Positions 1 through 9,900 of a DNA stretch of 32,088 bases are shown in pieces (the stretch's first letter is position 1; each line of letters starts with the position of its first letter). The DNA comes from JBFGCA01 sp041567315 (GTDB lineage Bacteria; Acidobacteriota; Thermoanaerobaculia; Multivoradales; JAHEKO01). The notes under the pieces are model-generated. The model saw only the letters and a program-made list of their open reading frames with translations, made no database searches and was not told the DNA's origin. A program made the position numbers and the translations under genes. The DNA lies in the NCBI GenBank assembly GCA_041567315.1, contig JBFGCA010000049.1:1-32088 (forward strand), given 5' to 3'.

Positions 1-1233
1 CCGGCGGCCGTTCAGCCGGCCGACCCGGAGGCGGCGACCGCGGCCGGCCGCGTCTACTACGTCCGCCAGGCCGCGGGGGAGGACGCCCACGACGGGCTGT
101 CGCCGGCCACCGCCTGGCGCCACCTGTCGAAGCTGGCGCGGCTCGAGGACGGCGACACGGCCTACGTGGGTCCGGGCTTCTACCGCCAGGAGATCATCGT
201 CCAGAACAAGCGCGGCGTGCGGCTGATCGCCGACCCCGAGGGGAGGTTCACCGGCGATGCGCCGGGGCTGGTGATGCTGGCGGGCAGCGAGCCGCTCGAC
301 GAGAACGTCTTCGAGGCCGGTGCGGCGCCCGGGGTCTACCGCGCGCACTTCCCGGACTTCGCGCCGTCGGGGATCGTCGAGATGGACGGCGACCAGTACC
401 GCTACCTGCGGGCGCGCAGCACCCGCGAGCACCTGGTCGAAGGGCTGGGGCTTCTCGAGGTGGTGGCGGCGCTGCCCGCCACCTACCACTACGACGAGGA
501 GACCGCGACCCTCTACCTCCACACCGGCGACGGCCGGCCCCCGACCGCCCACGAGATGGAGGTGATCCGGCGCGGCGCCGGGGTATCGATCGTCGCCAGC
601 CCGGAGACCACGGTGGTGGGCTTCACGATCCGCCACGTCGGGGACGGCGGCATCATCTTCGGTCCCGGCTCGGACGGCGGCGCCGCCCTCGGCAACCGCG
701 TCTACGGCAGCCGCCAGGGCGTCCGCGTCAACGCCGCCACCGGCGTGCTGGTGGCCGGCAACACGCTGTTCCGCAACGAGAACAGCGGCGTCTACTACCT
801 GCGCGCCGCGGCCGGCGGCGCCGCCCTCGGCAACGTGCTCTACCAGAACGCCAAGGGCCTGCGCTGGAGCAGCCAGTCGATCGACGCCGTGGTGGTCGGC
901 AACGTCGCCTTCGACAACCTGGAGGCCGGCATCGCCATCGAGAGCGCCGGCGGCGCCCGGCTGGCCGACAACCGGCTGGCGGGAAACCGCCAGACCCAGC
1001 TCCTGCTGCTCGACAGCCGCATCACCTCCGAGGGCAACTGCTTCGAGCTGGCGGCGCCCGGCCAGCTCGTCGCCCGGCTGTCGTACATGGACCGCTTCGA
1101 GACCCTGGAGGCCTACCGGCAGGCCACCGGACAGGATCTGGGCTCGCGGACGGGTGACTGCGGGCCGCTTCCCGCGCCGGCCGAGGTGGGTCGCCTCCAC
1201 GCCGAGAGCCGACCGCTCGGGCCCGGGTCGTAG
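1..1233 (+). CDS. Right-handed parallel beta-helix repeat protein (5' end outside window)
   Basis: The frame is open from base 1, so the true start lies outside the window; a GTG at 166 is an internal valine. About 410 residues are visible. The first visible part reads VYYVRQAAGEDAHDGLSPAT followed by GDTAYVGPGFYRQ, the usual opening of bacterial pectate-lyase-like beta-helix proteins. From about 600 onward come short turns of the type VVGFTIRHVGDGGIIFG, VLVAGNTLFRNENSGVYY and VVVGNVAFDNLEAGIAIES, which are parallel beta-helix coils of about 22 residues rich in G-N-x-x-x-x-N. Such proteins are normally exported and act on, or bind, polysaccharide. No catalytic residues can be assigned with confidence, so lyase activity is not claimed. 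The C-terminal 50 residues leave the repeat and hold two cysteines. The gene ends 259 bp before the next coding start. Confidence 0.8.
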   Translation, partial: PAAVQPADPEAATAAGRVYYVRQAAGEDAHDGLSPATAWRHLSKLARLEDGDTAYVGPGFYRQEIIVQNKRGVRLIADPEGRFTGDAPGLVMLAGSEPLDENVFEAGAAPGVYRAHFPDFAPSGIVEMDGDQYRYLRARSTREHLVEGLGLLEVVAALPATYHYDEETATLYLHTGDGRPPTAHEMEVIRRGAGVSIVASPETTVVGFTIRHVGDGGIIFGPGSDGGAALGNRVYGSRQGVRVNAATGVLVAGNTLFRNENSGVYYLRAAAGGAALGNVLYQNAKGLRWSSQSIDAVVVGNVAFDNLEAGIAIESAGGARLADNRLAGNRQTQLLLLDSRITSEGNCFELAAPGQLVARLSYMDRFETLEAYRQATGQDLGSRTGDCGPLPAPAEVGRLHAESRPLGPGS

Positions 1234-1492
1234 GCGTCCGCACTTCGATCTCGCCGCCGCGCAGCACGCGCGGCCATCGATTGCCTGATGCAGATGATTC
1301 GATGGGGAAGGCCGCTTCTCCCTCCAGGTGCACTACGGAAACCGTGCATTTGGCCGATGGTGCCTTCGTTCGGCGGGCGCTACCATCTTTACTCAGGGAA
1401 AGCAGACCCGAGAGCGGCCGAATGTTGGCGGAGTGGAGGCACCGACCGGCGTCGAGCCGCCGGGCAGCCAGGGGGGGGATTGGAGACCTGAG
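1234..1492 (+). other. Intergenic leader with several possible RNA stems
   Basis: This 259-bp stretch precedes the secreted Cys-repeat protein. Visible pairings are CCATCGA with TCGATGG around 1273-1306, TGCAC (1329-1333) with GTGCA (1344-1348), GATGGT (1356-1361) with ACCATC (1382-1387), and GGTGCCTTC (1359-1367) with GGAGGCACC (1435-1443, one mismatch). The last two exclude each other. I recognise no known riboswitch family, and no clear -35/-10 pair was found. In such GC-rich DNA, some of this will be chance. Confidence 0.25.
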
Positions 1493-4015
1493 GTGAGTAA
1501 ACGGCGACAACCCGAAGCGACCCCGCGCGCCACGAGGGCAACTAGAACGGCCCTCGCCCTGCTGGCGATGGTCGCCGCCGCGCTGCCGGCGGCGGCCGGC
1601 GCCCCGCGGGTGCGGCCGCCGGAGCGCGACCCCGGCGAGCAGCTCTCCTGCTTCGCCAGCGGCTCGCTGGGTCTGCTGCCCAACGACGGCTTCGCCTGCA
1701 ACTCGGTCCAGGCGCTGGCCCCCGGCAAACAGATCGACCTCACCTACCGGTTCACCAACACCAGCTTCGGGATCGACGCCAACAACAACATCGTGCCGGT
1801 CGCGGTGTCGCTGCGGGGGGTGACGACGGCGACCCTGGCCTGCGAGACCACCACCTGCGCGGTCGAGCTCCCGGGGACGCTGGTCTTCGTGCCGGTCAAC
1901 GGCAACGGCTGCGTGTCGAGCAGCGCGGCGGTCGTCAGCTGCGCGGCCGCGGGCAACAACATGGTGCTGCTGACCATGACGCCGGGCGGCGTCCAGGTGC
2001 CGCCGGGCAGCCAAATGGCGATCGCGACCATCCGCGTGCAGGCGGGGCCGACGCCGGTCGACGGTCCGTCCTGCGGCCTCTTCGGCAGCCGGGCCGACAC
2101 CGCGAACGACGACATCCTGACCACCGACCCCGACTGCGCGGTGATGTCGACCGGCGGCGCCCAGGGCAGCGGCAACCTGTTCTACCCGGAGTGCGCCAGC
2201 GACCTAGACTGCTCGCTCGACCCGGGTCTCGACCCGGAGTGCGCCTCCTCGTTCTGCGACATCGACGCGGTGCCGCCGGGCTCGCCCCCCAGGACCGGGC
2301 AGTGCGTGACCGAGCTGGTGGACGACAGCACCCCGTGCGCCGACACCGGGCTCGACTGCTGGATCGCCGGCTGCGAGGCGGGCCAGTGCGTGCAGGACCA
2401 CGTCGCCGCGCAGGTCAGCACGCCGTGCGACGAGGTGGCGGGGAGCGAGTGCGCGGACCCGGGCTGCGACGGTCAGGGCAACTGCGTGGCCGACCACGTC
2501 GACAAGCCCGACTCGACGCCCTGCACCGACACCACGGCCGAGGACTGCTGGATCGCCGGCTGCGAGGCCGGGCTCTGCGTCCAGGAGCACGCCTTCCAGC
2601 CGGCCAGCACGCCCTGCGATCCCGACGGGCAGCAGGGTGATTCGGAGTGCGCGGACCCCGGCTGCGACGGTCAGGGCAACTGCGTCCCCACCCACCTGCC
2701 GGTGCCGGACTCGACGCCGTGCACCGACACCGATGCGGCCAACTGCCACCTGGCGGGCTGCGAGGCGGGGGTCTGCGTCCAGGAGCACACCTGCGCTCCG
2801 GACGAGGACCCGGCGCTGTGCAACGTGATGATCGGCGACTTCATCTGGCTCGACGACGGCGACGGCGTCCAGGAGGGGGAGAGCGGCGTCAACGAGGTCG
2901 ACCTCAACGTCTGGACCTGCGCCGCCGACGGCCAGCCGGTCTCGGTGGTGGGCAATGAGACCACGGCCTTCGGAGCCGGGACCGACGGCTTCTACAAGTT
3001 CACGCTGCCCACCTGCCAGCCGTCCGAGCGGCTGCTGGTCGAGGTGGACGCCAGCAACTTCGACGCCGGCGGGGCGCTCGAGGGGACCACGGAGACCTCG
3101 GCCTTCCAGGGCGGCGACGAGACCGTCGACAGCAACTGCGTCGACCGGCTGAGCGACTGCCGGACGATCGACCGCAGCACCTTCGACGACACGGTCGACT
3201 GCGGCTACGTCCAGGCGGTCGGCATCTGCCGCACCCCCGGTTTCTGGGGTGCGCGGGGCGGCAACGAGAGCGGCAACGTCAACTACACCCAGGCGGTGAT
3301 CGACGCGGCGGGCGGCAGCCTGGCGGTCTGCGGCCAGGTGATCACCAGCACCAGCGACGTCGATCTGCCGGACCTCGGGCTCGGCACCCTGGACTCGGCG
3401 CTCGAGGGGCTCTGCGTCAGCGTCCAGGGCGTCCACCAGCGCCAGCTCTACCGGCAGCTGACGGCGGCGGCGCTCAACTGCGTGCTGAGCGGCGGCGACT
3501 GCAACACGCTGATCCCGTGGGCCGGCGGGCTGGACTTCGACCAGTGCAGTCTGGCCTGCGAGATGGGCGATCTCGCCGATCCCGCGGTCGTCCAGGCCTG
3601 CATCGACCAGATCGACTGCTGGAACAACGGCGGGCTGTTCGACGGTGAGTGCTCGCTGGGACAGTGCGAGGACGGCGGCGTCCCCACCGGCCAGCCGTGC
3701 TCCGGCGACGCCGACTGCACGAGCGGCGGCGTCTGCGAGCCGTTCGACGGCAACTGCCACGACCGCAGCTTCTGCGAGTCGCCGACCGTCGATCTCGACG
3801 CCCTCGGACTGGGCGAGGCGGCGCCAGGATGGCCGGCGGTGGATGGGGCGGGAGGACCCGCGGAAGTGGGTGTCGGTCAGGGCCGGGAGCCGGGCGCCCC
3901 GACGGCGCCGCCGCCGGTCCGCCTCGACGCCGACGACTGCCCGCTGGGCGGGGCCAGCAGCCCCCAGGCCTGCAACGCGGCGCGCAACAACGCCTGCACG
4001 ATCGACGGCTGCTAG
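1493..4015 (+). CDS. Secreted Cys-rich repeat protein with one SdrD/Cna B-like domain
   Basis: I chose the GTG at 1493: it has GGAG at 1482-1485 and is followed by a basic N-terminus and a hydrophobic signal segment (ALALLAMVAAALPAAAG). The frame is open further upstream (GTG 1328), but that part looks non-coding. The product is 840 residues. After the signal comes a beta-rich domain of about 200 residues. Residues about 278-436 are alternating Cys modules: three of the type STPCxDTxxxDCWIAGCEAG and two of the type SECADPGCDGQGNC. An SdrD B-like domain (IGDFIWLDDGDGVQ, Ca-binding DxDxDG type) spans about 446-573. Then comes a GICRTPGFWG domain and a Cys-rich tail ending CNAARNNACTIDGC. The role is probably extracellular and adhesive or structural; the exact function is unknown. 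A low-complexity G/A/P stretch (3816-3918) interrupts the tail. Confidence 0.8.
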   Translation: MSKRRQPEATPRATRATRTALALLAMVAAALPAAAGAPRVRPPERDPGEQLSCFASGSLGLLPNDGFACNSVQALAPGKQIDLTYRFTNTSFGIDANNNIVPVAVSLRGVTTATLACETTTCAVELPGTLVFVPVNGNGCVSSSAAVVSCAAAGNNMVLLTMTPGGVQVPPGSQMAIATIRVQAGPTPVDGPSCGLFGSRADTANDDILTTDPDCAVMSTGGAQGSGNLFYPECASDLDCSLDPGLDPECASSFCDIDAVPPGSPPRTGQCVTELVDDSTPCADTGLDCWIAGCEAGQCVQDHVAAQVSTPCDEVAGSECADPGCDGQGNCVADHVDKPDSTPCTDTTAEDCWIAGCEAGLCVQEHAFQPASTPCDPDGQQGDSECADPGCDGQGNCVPTHLPVPDSTPCTDTDAANCHLAGCEAGVCVQEHTCAPDEDPALCNVMIGDFIWLDDGDGVQEGESGVNEVDLNVWTCAADGQPVSVVGNETTAFGAGTDGFYKFTLPTCQPSERLLVEVDASNFDAGGALEGTTETSAFQGGDETVDSNCVDRLSDCRTIDRSTFDDTVDCGYVQAVGICRTPGFWGARGGNESGNVNYTQAVIDAAGGSLAVCGQVITSTSDVDLPDLGLGTLDSALEGLCVSVQGVHQRQLYRQLTAAALNCVLSGGDCNTLIPWAGGLDFDQCSLACEMGDLADPAVVQACIDQIDCWNNGGLFDGECSLGQCEDGGVPTGQPCSGDADCTSGGVCEPFDGNCHDRSFCESPTVDLDALGLGEAAPGWPAVDGAGGPAEVGVGQGREPGAPTAPPPVRLDADDCPLGGASSPQACNAARNNACTIDGC

Positions 4016-4860
4016 CGGCCGCCGGGCGGGGCCCAGCCCAGCAGCTCGGCCAGGAGCGCGTCGAGCGCCGTCTCCCAGACCAGCGGCCGCTCGGGCAGGT
4101 CCTCGCGCCGCAGCTCGATGCGCACCCGGTCGACGTCCGCGGCCGCCATCAGCCGCTGGCCGCCGATCGCCGACAGGGCGAGCTCGGTGCGCGTCGCGTA
4201 GAGCCCCTCGGCGCCGGCGCGGAGCACCTTGCCTTCGGCGTCGACCACGGCGCCGGTGAGCTGCAGCACCTGGACCGGCTGGTCGAGCGAGCTCAGCCAC
4301 GGCAGCTTCTGGACCAGCCCGGACCCCAGGCGGATCTCCTTGACGCCCCGCAAACCGCGCTGCTGGACGCGGTGCTCGGCCAGCTCGACGGTCAGCAGGA
4401 GCAGCCGCTCGACGCCGGCCTGGCGGGCGGCCTCGGCGGCCGCGGCGCGCCACCGCTTGGTGCCGCTGGTGATCGCCAGCGTCATCGAGCGCGAGCCGGC
4501 CAGACACTCGTCGGCGGCCGGGGTCTCCAGCTCGCAGCCCAGATAGACGTCCGGGGCGCCGGCCGCCGGCGAGGCCGGAAGGTCGGCCACCGGCGTGGTC
4601 GGTGCCAGCTCCACCAGCCGGCGCTCGACCGCCGCCGCCAGCTCCTCCAGCGCGCCGCGGGGCAGCCAGCCCTCGGGCGTCCCCGGCGGGCCGGGAGCGA
4701 CGATCACCGGCAGATGGCCGGCCGGCGCCCCGTCCGGCGGCTTCTGGCCGTGGTAGTAGGGCGGGGACTTGACCGTGCGGGTGTTGGTGGTGGTGACGCC
4801 CGCCGCCGGCGCCGCGGCCAGCAGCGCAGCCGCCAGCAGGGCCGTCTGGCGCCAGTCCAT
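4012..4860 (-). CDS. Exported protein of unknown function
   Basis: The ATG at 4860 opens a clear signal peptide (MDWRQTALLAAALLAAAPAA), giving 282 residues; an upstream extension to 4956 would place charged sequence before the signal. A possible ribosome site (GAGG) lies just upstream, inside the end of the preceding pseudogene, whose stop is 8 bp away. The mature protein begins with a Thr/Pro-rich segment. It continues with an alpha/beta region containing EAARQAGVERLLLLTVELAEH, then beta strands (VQVLQLTGAVVDAEGKVL) and an amphipathic C-terminus. The fold pattern resembles periplasmic lipoprotein-like families, but no family was recognised, and there is no lipobox cysteine at the cleavage site. 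Its TAG stop overlaps the TAG stop of the convergent gene within one CTAG. Confidence 0.65.
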   Translation of the reverse strand: MDWRQTALLAAALLAAAPAAGVTTTNTRTVKSPPYYHGQKPPDGAPAGHLPVIVAPGPPGTPEGWLPRGALEELAAAVERRLVELAPTTPVADLPASPAAGAPDVYLGCELETPAADECLAGSRSMTLAITSGTKRWRAAAAEAARQAGVERLLLLTVELAEHRVQQRGLRGVKEIRLGSGLVQKLPWLSSLDQPVQVLQLTGAVVDAEGKVLRAGAEGLYATRTELALSAIGGQRLMAAADVDRVRIELRREDLPERPLVWETALDALLAELLGWAPPGGR

Positions 4861-4868
4861 CTGCCGGC

Positions 4869-5176
4869 TCAGGAGGCCTCGTAGGCCTGCTTGAGCCAGC
4901 CCAGGACCTCGGCGTCGACCTCGCCCCGGTCGCTCAGCCGTACCCGGTGGCTGCACATGGCGTTGAAGCTGCCCGAGGCCTCCAGCCGGCCGCGCGGCTT
5001 GACGCCCTTGAGGTTGATCCCCACGTCGACCCGGGTCTTGGTCGACGGTTGGACCTGGGCGAACTGCTTGTTGCGGCGCAGGCTGACGTAGGCCTTCTTG
5101 GGCGACGGGTCTTGCCGGTCTTCTCCTCGAGACCCTGGATCATCGCCGCTTCCATCTCTTCCGGACTCTTGGCCAT
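4869..5176 (-). pseudogene. DUF4287-DUF5655 family gene with internal deletion and frameshift
   Basis: The ATG at 5176 (GAGGAAG upstream) starts MAKSPEEMEAAMIQGLEEKT, the typical N-terminus of DUF4287 proteins. After GKT the matching frame stops making sense. One frame over, from about 5107 down to 4869, the sequence reads SPKKAYVSLRRNKQFAQVQP through SGSFNAMCSHRVRLSD and GWLKQAYEAS, which is the C-terminal half of the DUF5655 domain. In intact relatives these parts are separated by the rest of DUF4287, a linker and the start of DUF5655, roughly 90-110 residues. This is therefore a deletion whose junction is out of frame, around 5103-5112. Ribosomal or assembly correction would restore the frame but not the missing residues. 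It is probably dead. Confidence 0.75.
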
Positions 5177-5275
5177 CGCGCCTTCCTCTTCGTCGTGGGT
5201 GAACTTCCGCCGAGAAGCCGCGGATGGTAGCAAATCGAAGCGGCCCCGTGGCGGACCCGTGGGCGGGGGAGCGGC

Positions 5276-5968
5276 CTAGAACGGAACGCCCACCGCCTCG
5301 CACAGGAAGCGGACGTAGCCGCTGCCGGCTTGGCAGAGCTTGGCGTAGCGCTGGAGGAAGCCCGGGGCGGTGGCGTCCTCCTCGGTGAGCCGGGCGACGC
5401 CGATGAAGTCCTTGCGCTTGAGGTCCTCGATCAGCGAGTGGTCGGGGTCGAACCCCTTGGGGGCCCGCTTGAGCGACTCCCCCTCGGGCTCGAAGGCGGC
5501 GCGAAAGCTCTTGCCGCCCACCAGCCGCCGCCAGCGGGCCGGCTGGTCGGCGATCGCCCGGCGGATGCGGGCCAGGGCCGGGCCGCCCGGGTGCCAGACG
5601 CCGGCGGCGGCGAAGACGCTCCCCGGCTCCAGATGGAGGTAGAAGCCGGGGGCGTGCGCGTCGCGCCCGGCCCGGTGCCGGAACTGGATGCCGGTGTAGG
5701 TCTTGTAGGGGCTCTTGTCCTTGGAGAAGCGGGTGTCGCGGTAGATGCGGAACAGCGACCCGCCGGAGGGACGCGGGTCGGCCCGGAACTGGCGGCTGAT
5801 CCGTGCCAGCAGGGGTCCGAAGTCGCTGATGAAGCGCTGCGCCGGCTCGCGCACCTCGCGCACGTAACGCTCCTTGCGGGCGTTGAACCAGTCGCGGTCG
5901 TTGTGGCGGCGAAGCTCGCGCAGAAAGGTGAACAGCTCGGGTCCGAAGTGCCGCTGTGACGTCGTCAT
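5276..5968 (-). CDS. DUF2461 (TIGR02453) family protein
   Basis: This is a 230-residue soluble protein with the family's opening FLRELRRHNDRDWFNARKE. The internal signature SLFRIYRDTRFSKDKSPYKT and GFYLHLEPGSVFAAAGVWHP follow, and the C-terminal part holds GFDPDHSLIEDLKRKDFIG. Length and motif order match intact members. The biochemical role of the family is unknown. Transcription probably starts almost at the ATG: TATGAT (5977-5982 on this strand) ends 8 nt before it, and there is no Shine-Dalgarno sequence. It is divergent from the LolA-like gene, sharing a 136-bp intergenic region. Confidence 0.88.
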   Translation of the reverse strand: MTTSQRHFGPELFTFLRELRRHNDRDWFNARKERYVREVREPAQRFISDFGPLLARISRQFRADPRPSGGSLFRIYRDTRFSKDKSPYKTYTGIQFRHRAGRDAHAPGFYLHLEPGSVFAAAGVWHPGGPALARIRRAIADQPARWRRLVGGKSFRAAFEPEGESLKRAPKGFDPDHSLIEDLKRKDFIGVARLTEEDATAPGFLQRYAKLCQAGSGYVRFLCEAVGVPF

Positions 5969-6005
5969 GGGGACGGATCATAACGGCCCGCCGCCGGGGT
6001 CGGGG

Positions 6006-6050
6006 TATACTGAAACCTCCTGCAGCGCCCACCGTATTCTGCGGTGGGCG
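6006..6050 (+). promoter_or_regulatory. Putative -10 box and 5' leader hairpin of the LolA-like gene
   Basis: TATACT at 6006-6011 fits a -10 hexamer; no good -35 is visible. It is followed by a perfect 9-bp stem, CGCCCACCG (6026-6034) and CGGTGGGCG (6042-6050), around the loop TATTCTG. No T-run follows, so it is more likely a leader structure than a terminator. Confidence 0.4.
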
Positions 6051-6104
6051 GCGTTCGACCGCCAACCGCTCCCATAGATTTCCCTCAGAGGGAGGAAGAC
6101 CGTG

Positions 6105-6869
6105 ATGATCCGTAAGACAGCCGTCCTGTTGCTGGCCGCCGCTGCCGCGGCCGTCCCCGGGCTCGCCGAGGAGCCCACCCTCGACAAGGTGCTCGCCGGC
6201 CACTACGAGGCGATCGGCGGGCTCGAAGCCTGGCAGGGCATGGAGTCGGCCCGCGTCCAGGGCTCGATGAACATGGGTCAGGGCATGGAGGCCCCGTTCA
6301 CCATGACCTTCAAGCGGCCCAAGAAGGTGCGGCTCGAGTTCACCGTCCAGGGGATGACCGGCATCCAGGCCTACGACGGCGAGACCGCGTGGATGGTGAT
6401 GCCCTTCATGGGCAAGAAGGACCCCGAGGAGATGACCGCCGACCAGAAGCGCATCTGGGCCGAGCAGGCCGATCTCGAGGGTCCGTTGATCAACTACGAG
6501 GAGAAGGGCCACACCGTCGAGCTCGAGGGCGTCGAGGACGTCGAAGGCACCGCGGCCTACAAGGTCAAGGTCACCCTCGCCAGCGGCGAGGTCCGCTACC
6601 ACTACCTGGAGAAGGACAGCTTCGTCACCATCAAACAGACCGGCAAGGTCGAGGCCCAGGACCAGGAGGTGGAGATGGAGACCACCCTCAGCGACTACAA
6701 GCTGGTCGACGGTCTGGCCTTCGCCCACTCGATCGAGTCCAAGCCCAAGGGGGCGCCCCAGGGCCAGGTGATCACCATCAAATCGGTCGAGCTCAACCCC
6801 GGGGTCGAGGACGGTTTCTTCGCCATGCCGCCGCCGGCGCCCAAGGAGACCGAGGCCCCGGCCGGCTAG
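6105..6869 (+). CDS. LolA-like periplasmic protein
   Basis: ATG 6105 is preferred over the adjacent GTG 6102 because GGAGG (6091-6095) is then 9 nt away. The product is 254 residues with a signal peptide ending near GLAEE. The mature part has the LolA/outer-membrane lipoprotein-sorting fold pattern: an N-terminal helix (LDKVLAGHYEAIGGLEAWQG) followed by alternating strands such as ESARVQGSMNMGQGMEAPFT, KKVRLEFTVQGMTGIQAYDG and TAWMVMPFMG. The tail has APPxP-like low complexity. Proteins of this kind bind lipids or lipoproteins in the periplasm, but the true LolA partner genes are absent here, so the specific cargo is unknown. The next gene begins 109 bp downstream on the same strand, so the two may be co-transcribed. 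Confidence 0.75.
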   Translation: MIRKTAVLLLAAAAAAVPGLAEEPTLDKVLAGHYEAIGGLEAWQGMESARVQGSMNMGQGMEAPFTMTFKRPKKVRLEFTVQGMTGIQAYDGETAWMVMPFMGKKDPEEMTADQKRIWAEQADLEGPLINYEEKGHTVELEGVEDVEGTAAYKVKVTLASGEVRYHYLEKDSFVTIKQTGKVEAQDQEVEMETTLSDYKLVDGLAFAHSIESKPKGAPQGQVITIKSVELNPGVEDGFFAMPPPAPKETEAPAG

Positions 6870-6978
6870 GAGTCCCCGCGAGGTTCGCCGGAGCAGGCGC
6901 CACCGACGCTCGGCCGGGCCGCGCGAGGGGAAGCTGCGGGCCGGCCGGGAGCCCGCGCCCGAAGATCGGAGGAGAGTC

Positions 6979-9900
6979 ATGTTTTCGAGGAGCACCGTTG
7001 TCGTCCTGTCGCTGGCCACCGTTCTGGCGGCCGCCGCACCGCCGCCGTCTGCGGCCGCCGCCGTCGACTCCAACACCTTCGGTGGCCTGCTGGCGCGGCC
7101 GATCGGACCGGCGGTGATGAGCGGCCGCATCGCCGCCATCGACGCGGTCCCGGGTCCGCCGCTGACGATCTGGGTGGGCGCGGCCAGCGGCGGGGTGTGG
7201 AAGTCGACCGACGCCGGGGTCACCTGGGGCCCGGTCTTCGACGACCACCCCCAGTCGATCGGTGCCGTCAGGGTGGACCCCACCCGCCCGGACGTGGTCT
7301 GGGTGGGGACCGGCGAGTCGTGGGTCCGCAACTCGGTGTCGGTCGGCACCGGGCTCTACAAGACCACCGACGGCGGCGACAGCTGGAAGCTCGTGGGTCT
7401 CGAGGACTCCGAGCGCATCGCGCGCATCGCCGTCGACCCCAGCGCACCGGACACCGTCTACGTGTGCGCCACCGGCCATCTGTGGGGCGCCAACGAGGAG
7501 CGCGGTCTCTACAAGACCACCGATGGCGGCGAGAGCTGGCAGCGGGTGCTGTGGGTCGACGCCGACACCGGCTGCGCCGACGTCGCGCTCGATCCCCAGA
7601 CCCCGTCCGTGGTCTACGCCGCCATGTGGCAGTTCCGCCGCCGGCCCGATTTCTTCAGCTCGGGTGGACCGGGCAGCGGGCTCTACCGCTCGACCGACGG
7701 TGGCGCCACCTGGAGCGAGCTGGCCGGCGGGCTGCCGGCCGGGGAGAAGGGGAGGATCGCGGTGGCGGTGGCGCCGTCGCGGCCCAGCCGGGTGTACGCC
7801 GTCGTCGAGTCCGGGGACACGGCGCTCTACCGCTCAGACGACCTGGGGGCGACCTGGACGCGGCTCAACAACTCCTTCAACGTCACCGCCCGGCCCTTCT
7901 ACTTTGCCCATCTGGTGGTCGATCCGGTCGATTTCGACCGCGTCTACAAGCCCGGCTTCAGCCTCTCGGTCTCGCGGGACGGCGGCCGCAGCTTCACCTC
8001 GATGTTCACCAGCGGCTTCGGCGGCAACGTCCACCCCGACCACCACGCGCTGTGGATCGACCCGGCCAACCCCCACCATCTGGTGCTGGGCACCGACGGC
8101 GGGGTCTACGTTTCCTACGACCGCGGCACCAGCTTCCGCTTCGTCGCCGCCCTGCCGGTGTCGCAGTTCTACGAGGTCGGCTACGACCTGGAGTGGCCCT
8201 ACAACGTCTACGGCGGGCTGCAGGACAACGGCTCGTGGATGGGCCCGTCGCGGGGCGCCGGCGGCGGCGTCTTCAACAGCGACTGGAAGCTCCTGGGTTT
8301 TGGCGACGGCTTCCACTCCTACCGCGATCCCCACCAGCCCGACGTGGTCTTCGTCGAGTTCCAGGGCGGCAAGCTGCTGCGCCACCACCTGCCGACCGGC
8401 GAGATCAAGTGGATCTCGCCGCTCGAGGGCGAGGGCGAGGAGCGCTACCGCTTCAACTGGAACACTCCGCTCCTGCTGTCGCCGAGCACCCCGGGCACGC
8501 TCTACTACGGCGCCCAGTACCTGTTCCGCTCGCCCGACCGGGGCGAATCCTGGGAGCGCATCTCACCCGACCTCACCACCGACGATCCCGGGCGGCAGCG
8601 CCAGCTCGAATCCGGCGGCCTGACCATCGACAACTCGACCGCCGAGAACAACACCACCATCTTCACCATAAGCGAGTCGCCGCTCGAGCCGGACCTGATC
8701 TGGGTGGGGACCGACGACGGTCTGGTGCAGGTGACCCGCGACGGCGGCGCCACCTGGAACGAGGTGAGCGGCCGGATGCCGGGCCTGCCGGCCGGGCTGT
8801 GGGTGTCGCACGTCGAGGCCGGGCCCCACCAGGCGGGGACCGCCCACGTGTCGGTCGACGGCCACCGCTCGGGCGACATGGGGGTCTATCTCTACCGCAC
8901 CACCGACTACGGCGAGAGCTGGACGTCGATCGCCGGCGAGGGCCTCGAGGGCTTCGTCCACGTCGTCGCCCAGGACCCGGTCAACCCGGCGCTGCTCTAC
9001 GCCGGCACCGAGTTCGGCCTCTACCTGAGCCTCGACGGCGGCGGCCACTGGGCGCGCTTCGCCGGCGACCTGCCCAGGGTCCCGGTCCACGACCTCGACG
9101 TCCACCCCAGGGAGCACGACCTGATCGTCGGCACCCACGGCCGCGGGATCTACATCCTCGACGACCTGACGCCGCTGCGCGCCCTCACCGCCGAGACCCT
9201 GGAGTCCGAGCTCGAGCTGCTGCCGTCGCGCGACGCGGTGATGGAGCTGGCCGGCGGCCTTTCCTGGTTCAACGGCGACGACGAGTTCGTGGGCCGCAAC
9301 CCGCCACAGGCGGCCTCGATCGCCTTCTACCAGAAGAAGCGCCACATCTTCGGCGACCTCAAGATCGAGATCTACGACGCCGAGGGGGAGCTGGTGTCGA
9401 CCGTCCCGGCGCCCAAGCTCAAGGGCCTCAACCGCGCCGAGTGGCCGATGCGGCTGCCGCCGCCCAAGATGCCGGCGGCCACTTCGCTGGTGCCGATCGG
9501 CGCCGCCTTCCTCGGCCCGCGGGTCCCCGAGGGGACCTACACCTTCAAGCTGATCAAGGGCAGCGAGGTGCGGGAAGGGAGCGTCACCCTGGTGCCCGAC
9601 CCGCGCTCCCCGCACTCGGCCGAGGACCGCCAGCTGCAGCAGGAGACCGCGATGCGGCTCTACCGGCTGCTGGAGCGGCTGACCTACCTGGTGGACGCCG
9701 CGGTCGATCTCAAGGAGCAGGCGGCGGCGCGGGCCGGGGTCCTGGGTGGGCGCGATCGTCTGGCCCGCCGGCTCGACGAGCTGGCGACGCGGCTCGAGGC
9801 CCTGCGGGCCGGCCTGGTGTCGACCAGCGAGGCGGGCATGATCGGCGGCGACGAGAAGCTCCGCGAGCTGCTGGCCCTGCTGTTCGGCGCGGTGGCCGGC

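Noticed and set aside
1328..1492. GTG 1328 as the start of the Cys-repeat protein
   Set aside because: The added 55 residues would precede the signal peptide and have no ribosome site; GTG 1493 has GGAG and leads straight to the signal.
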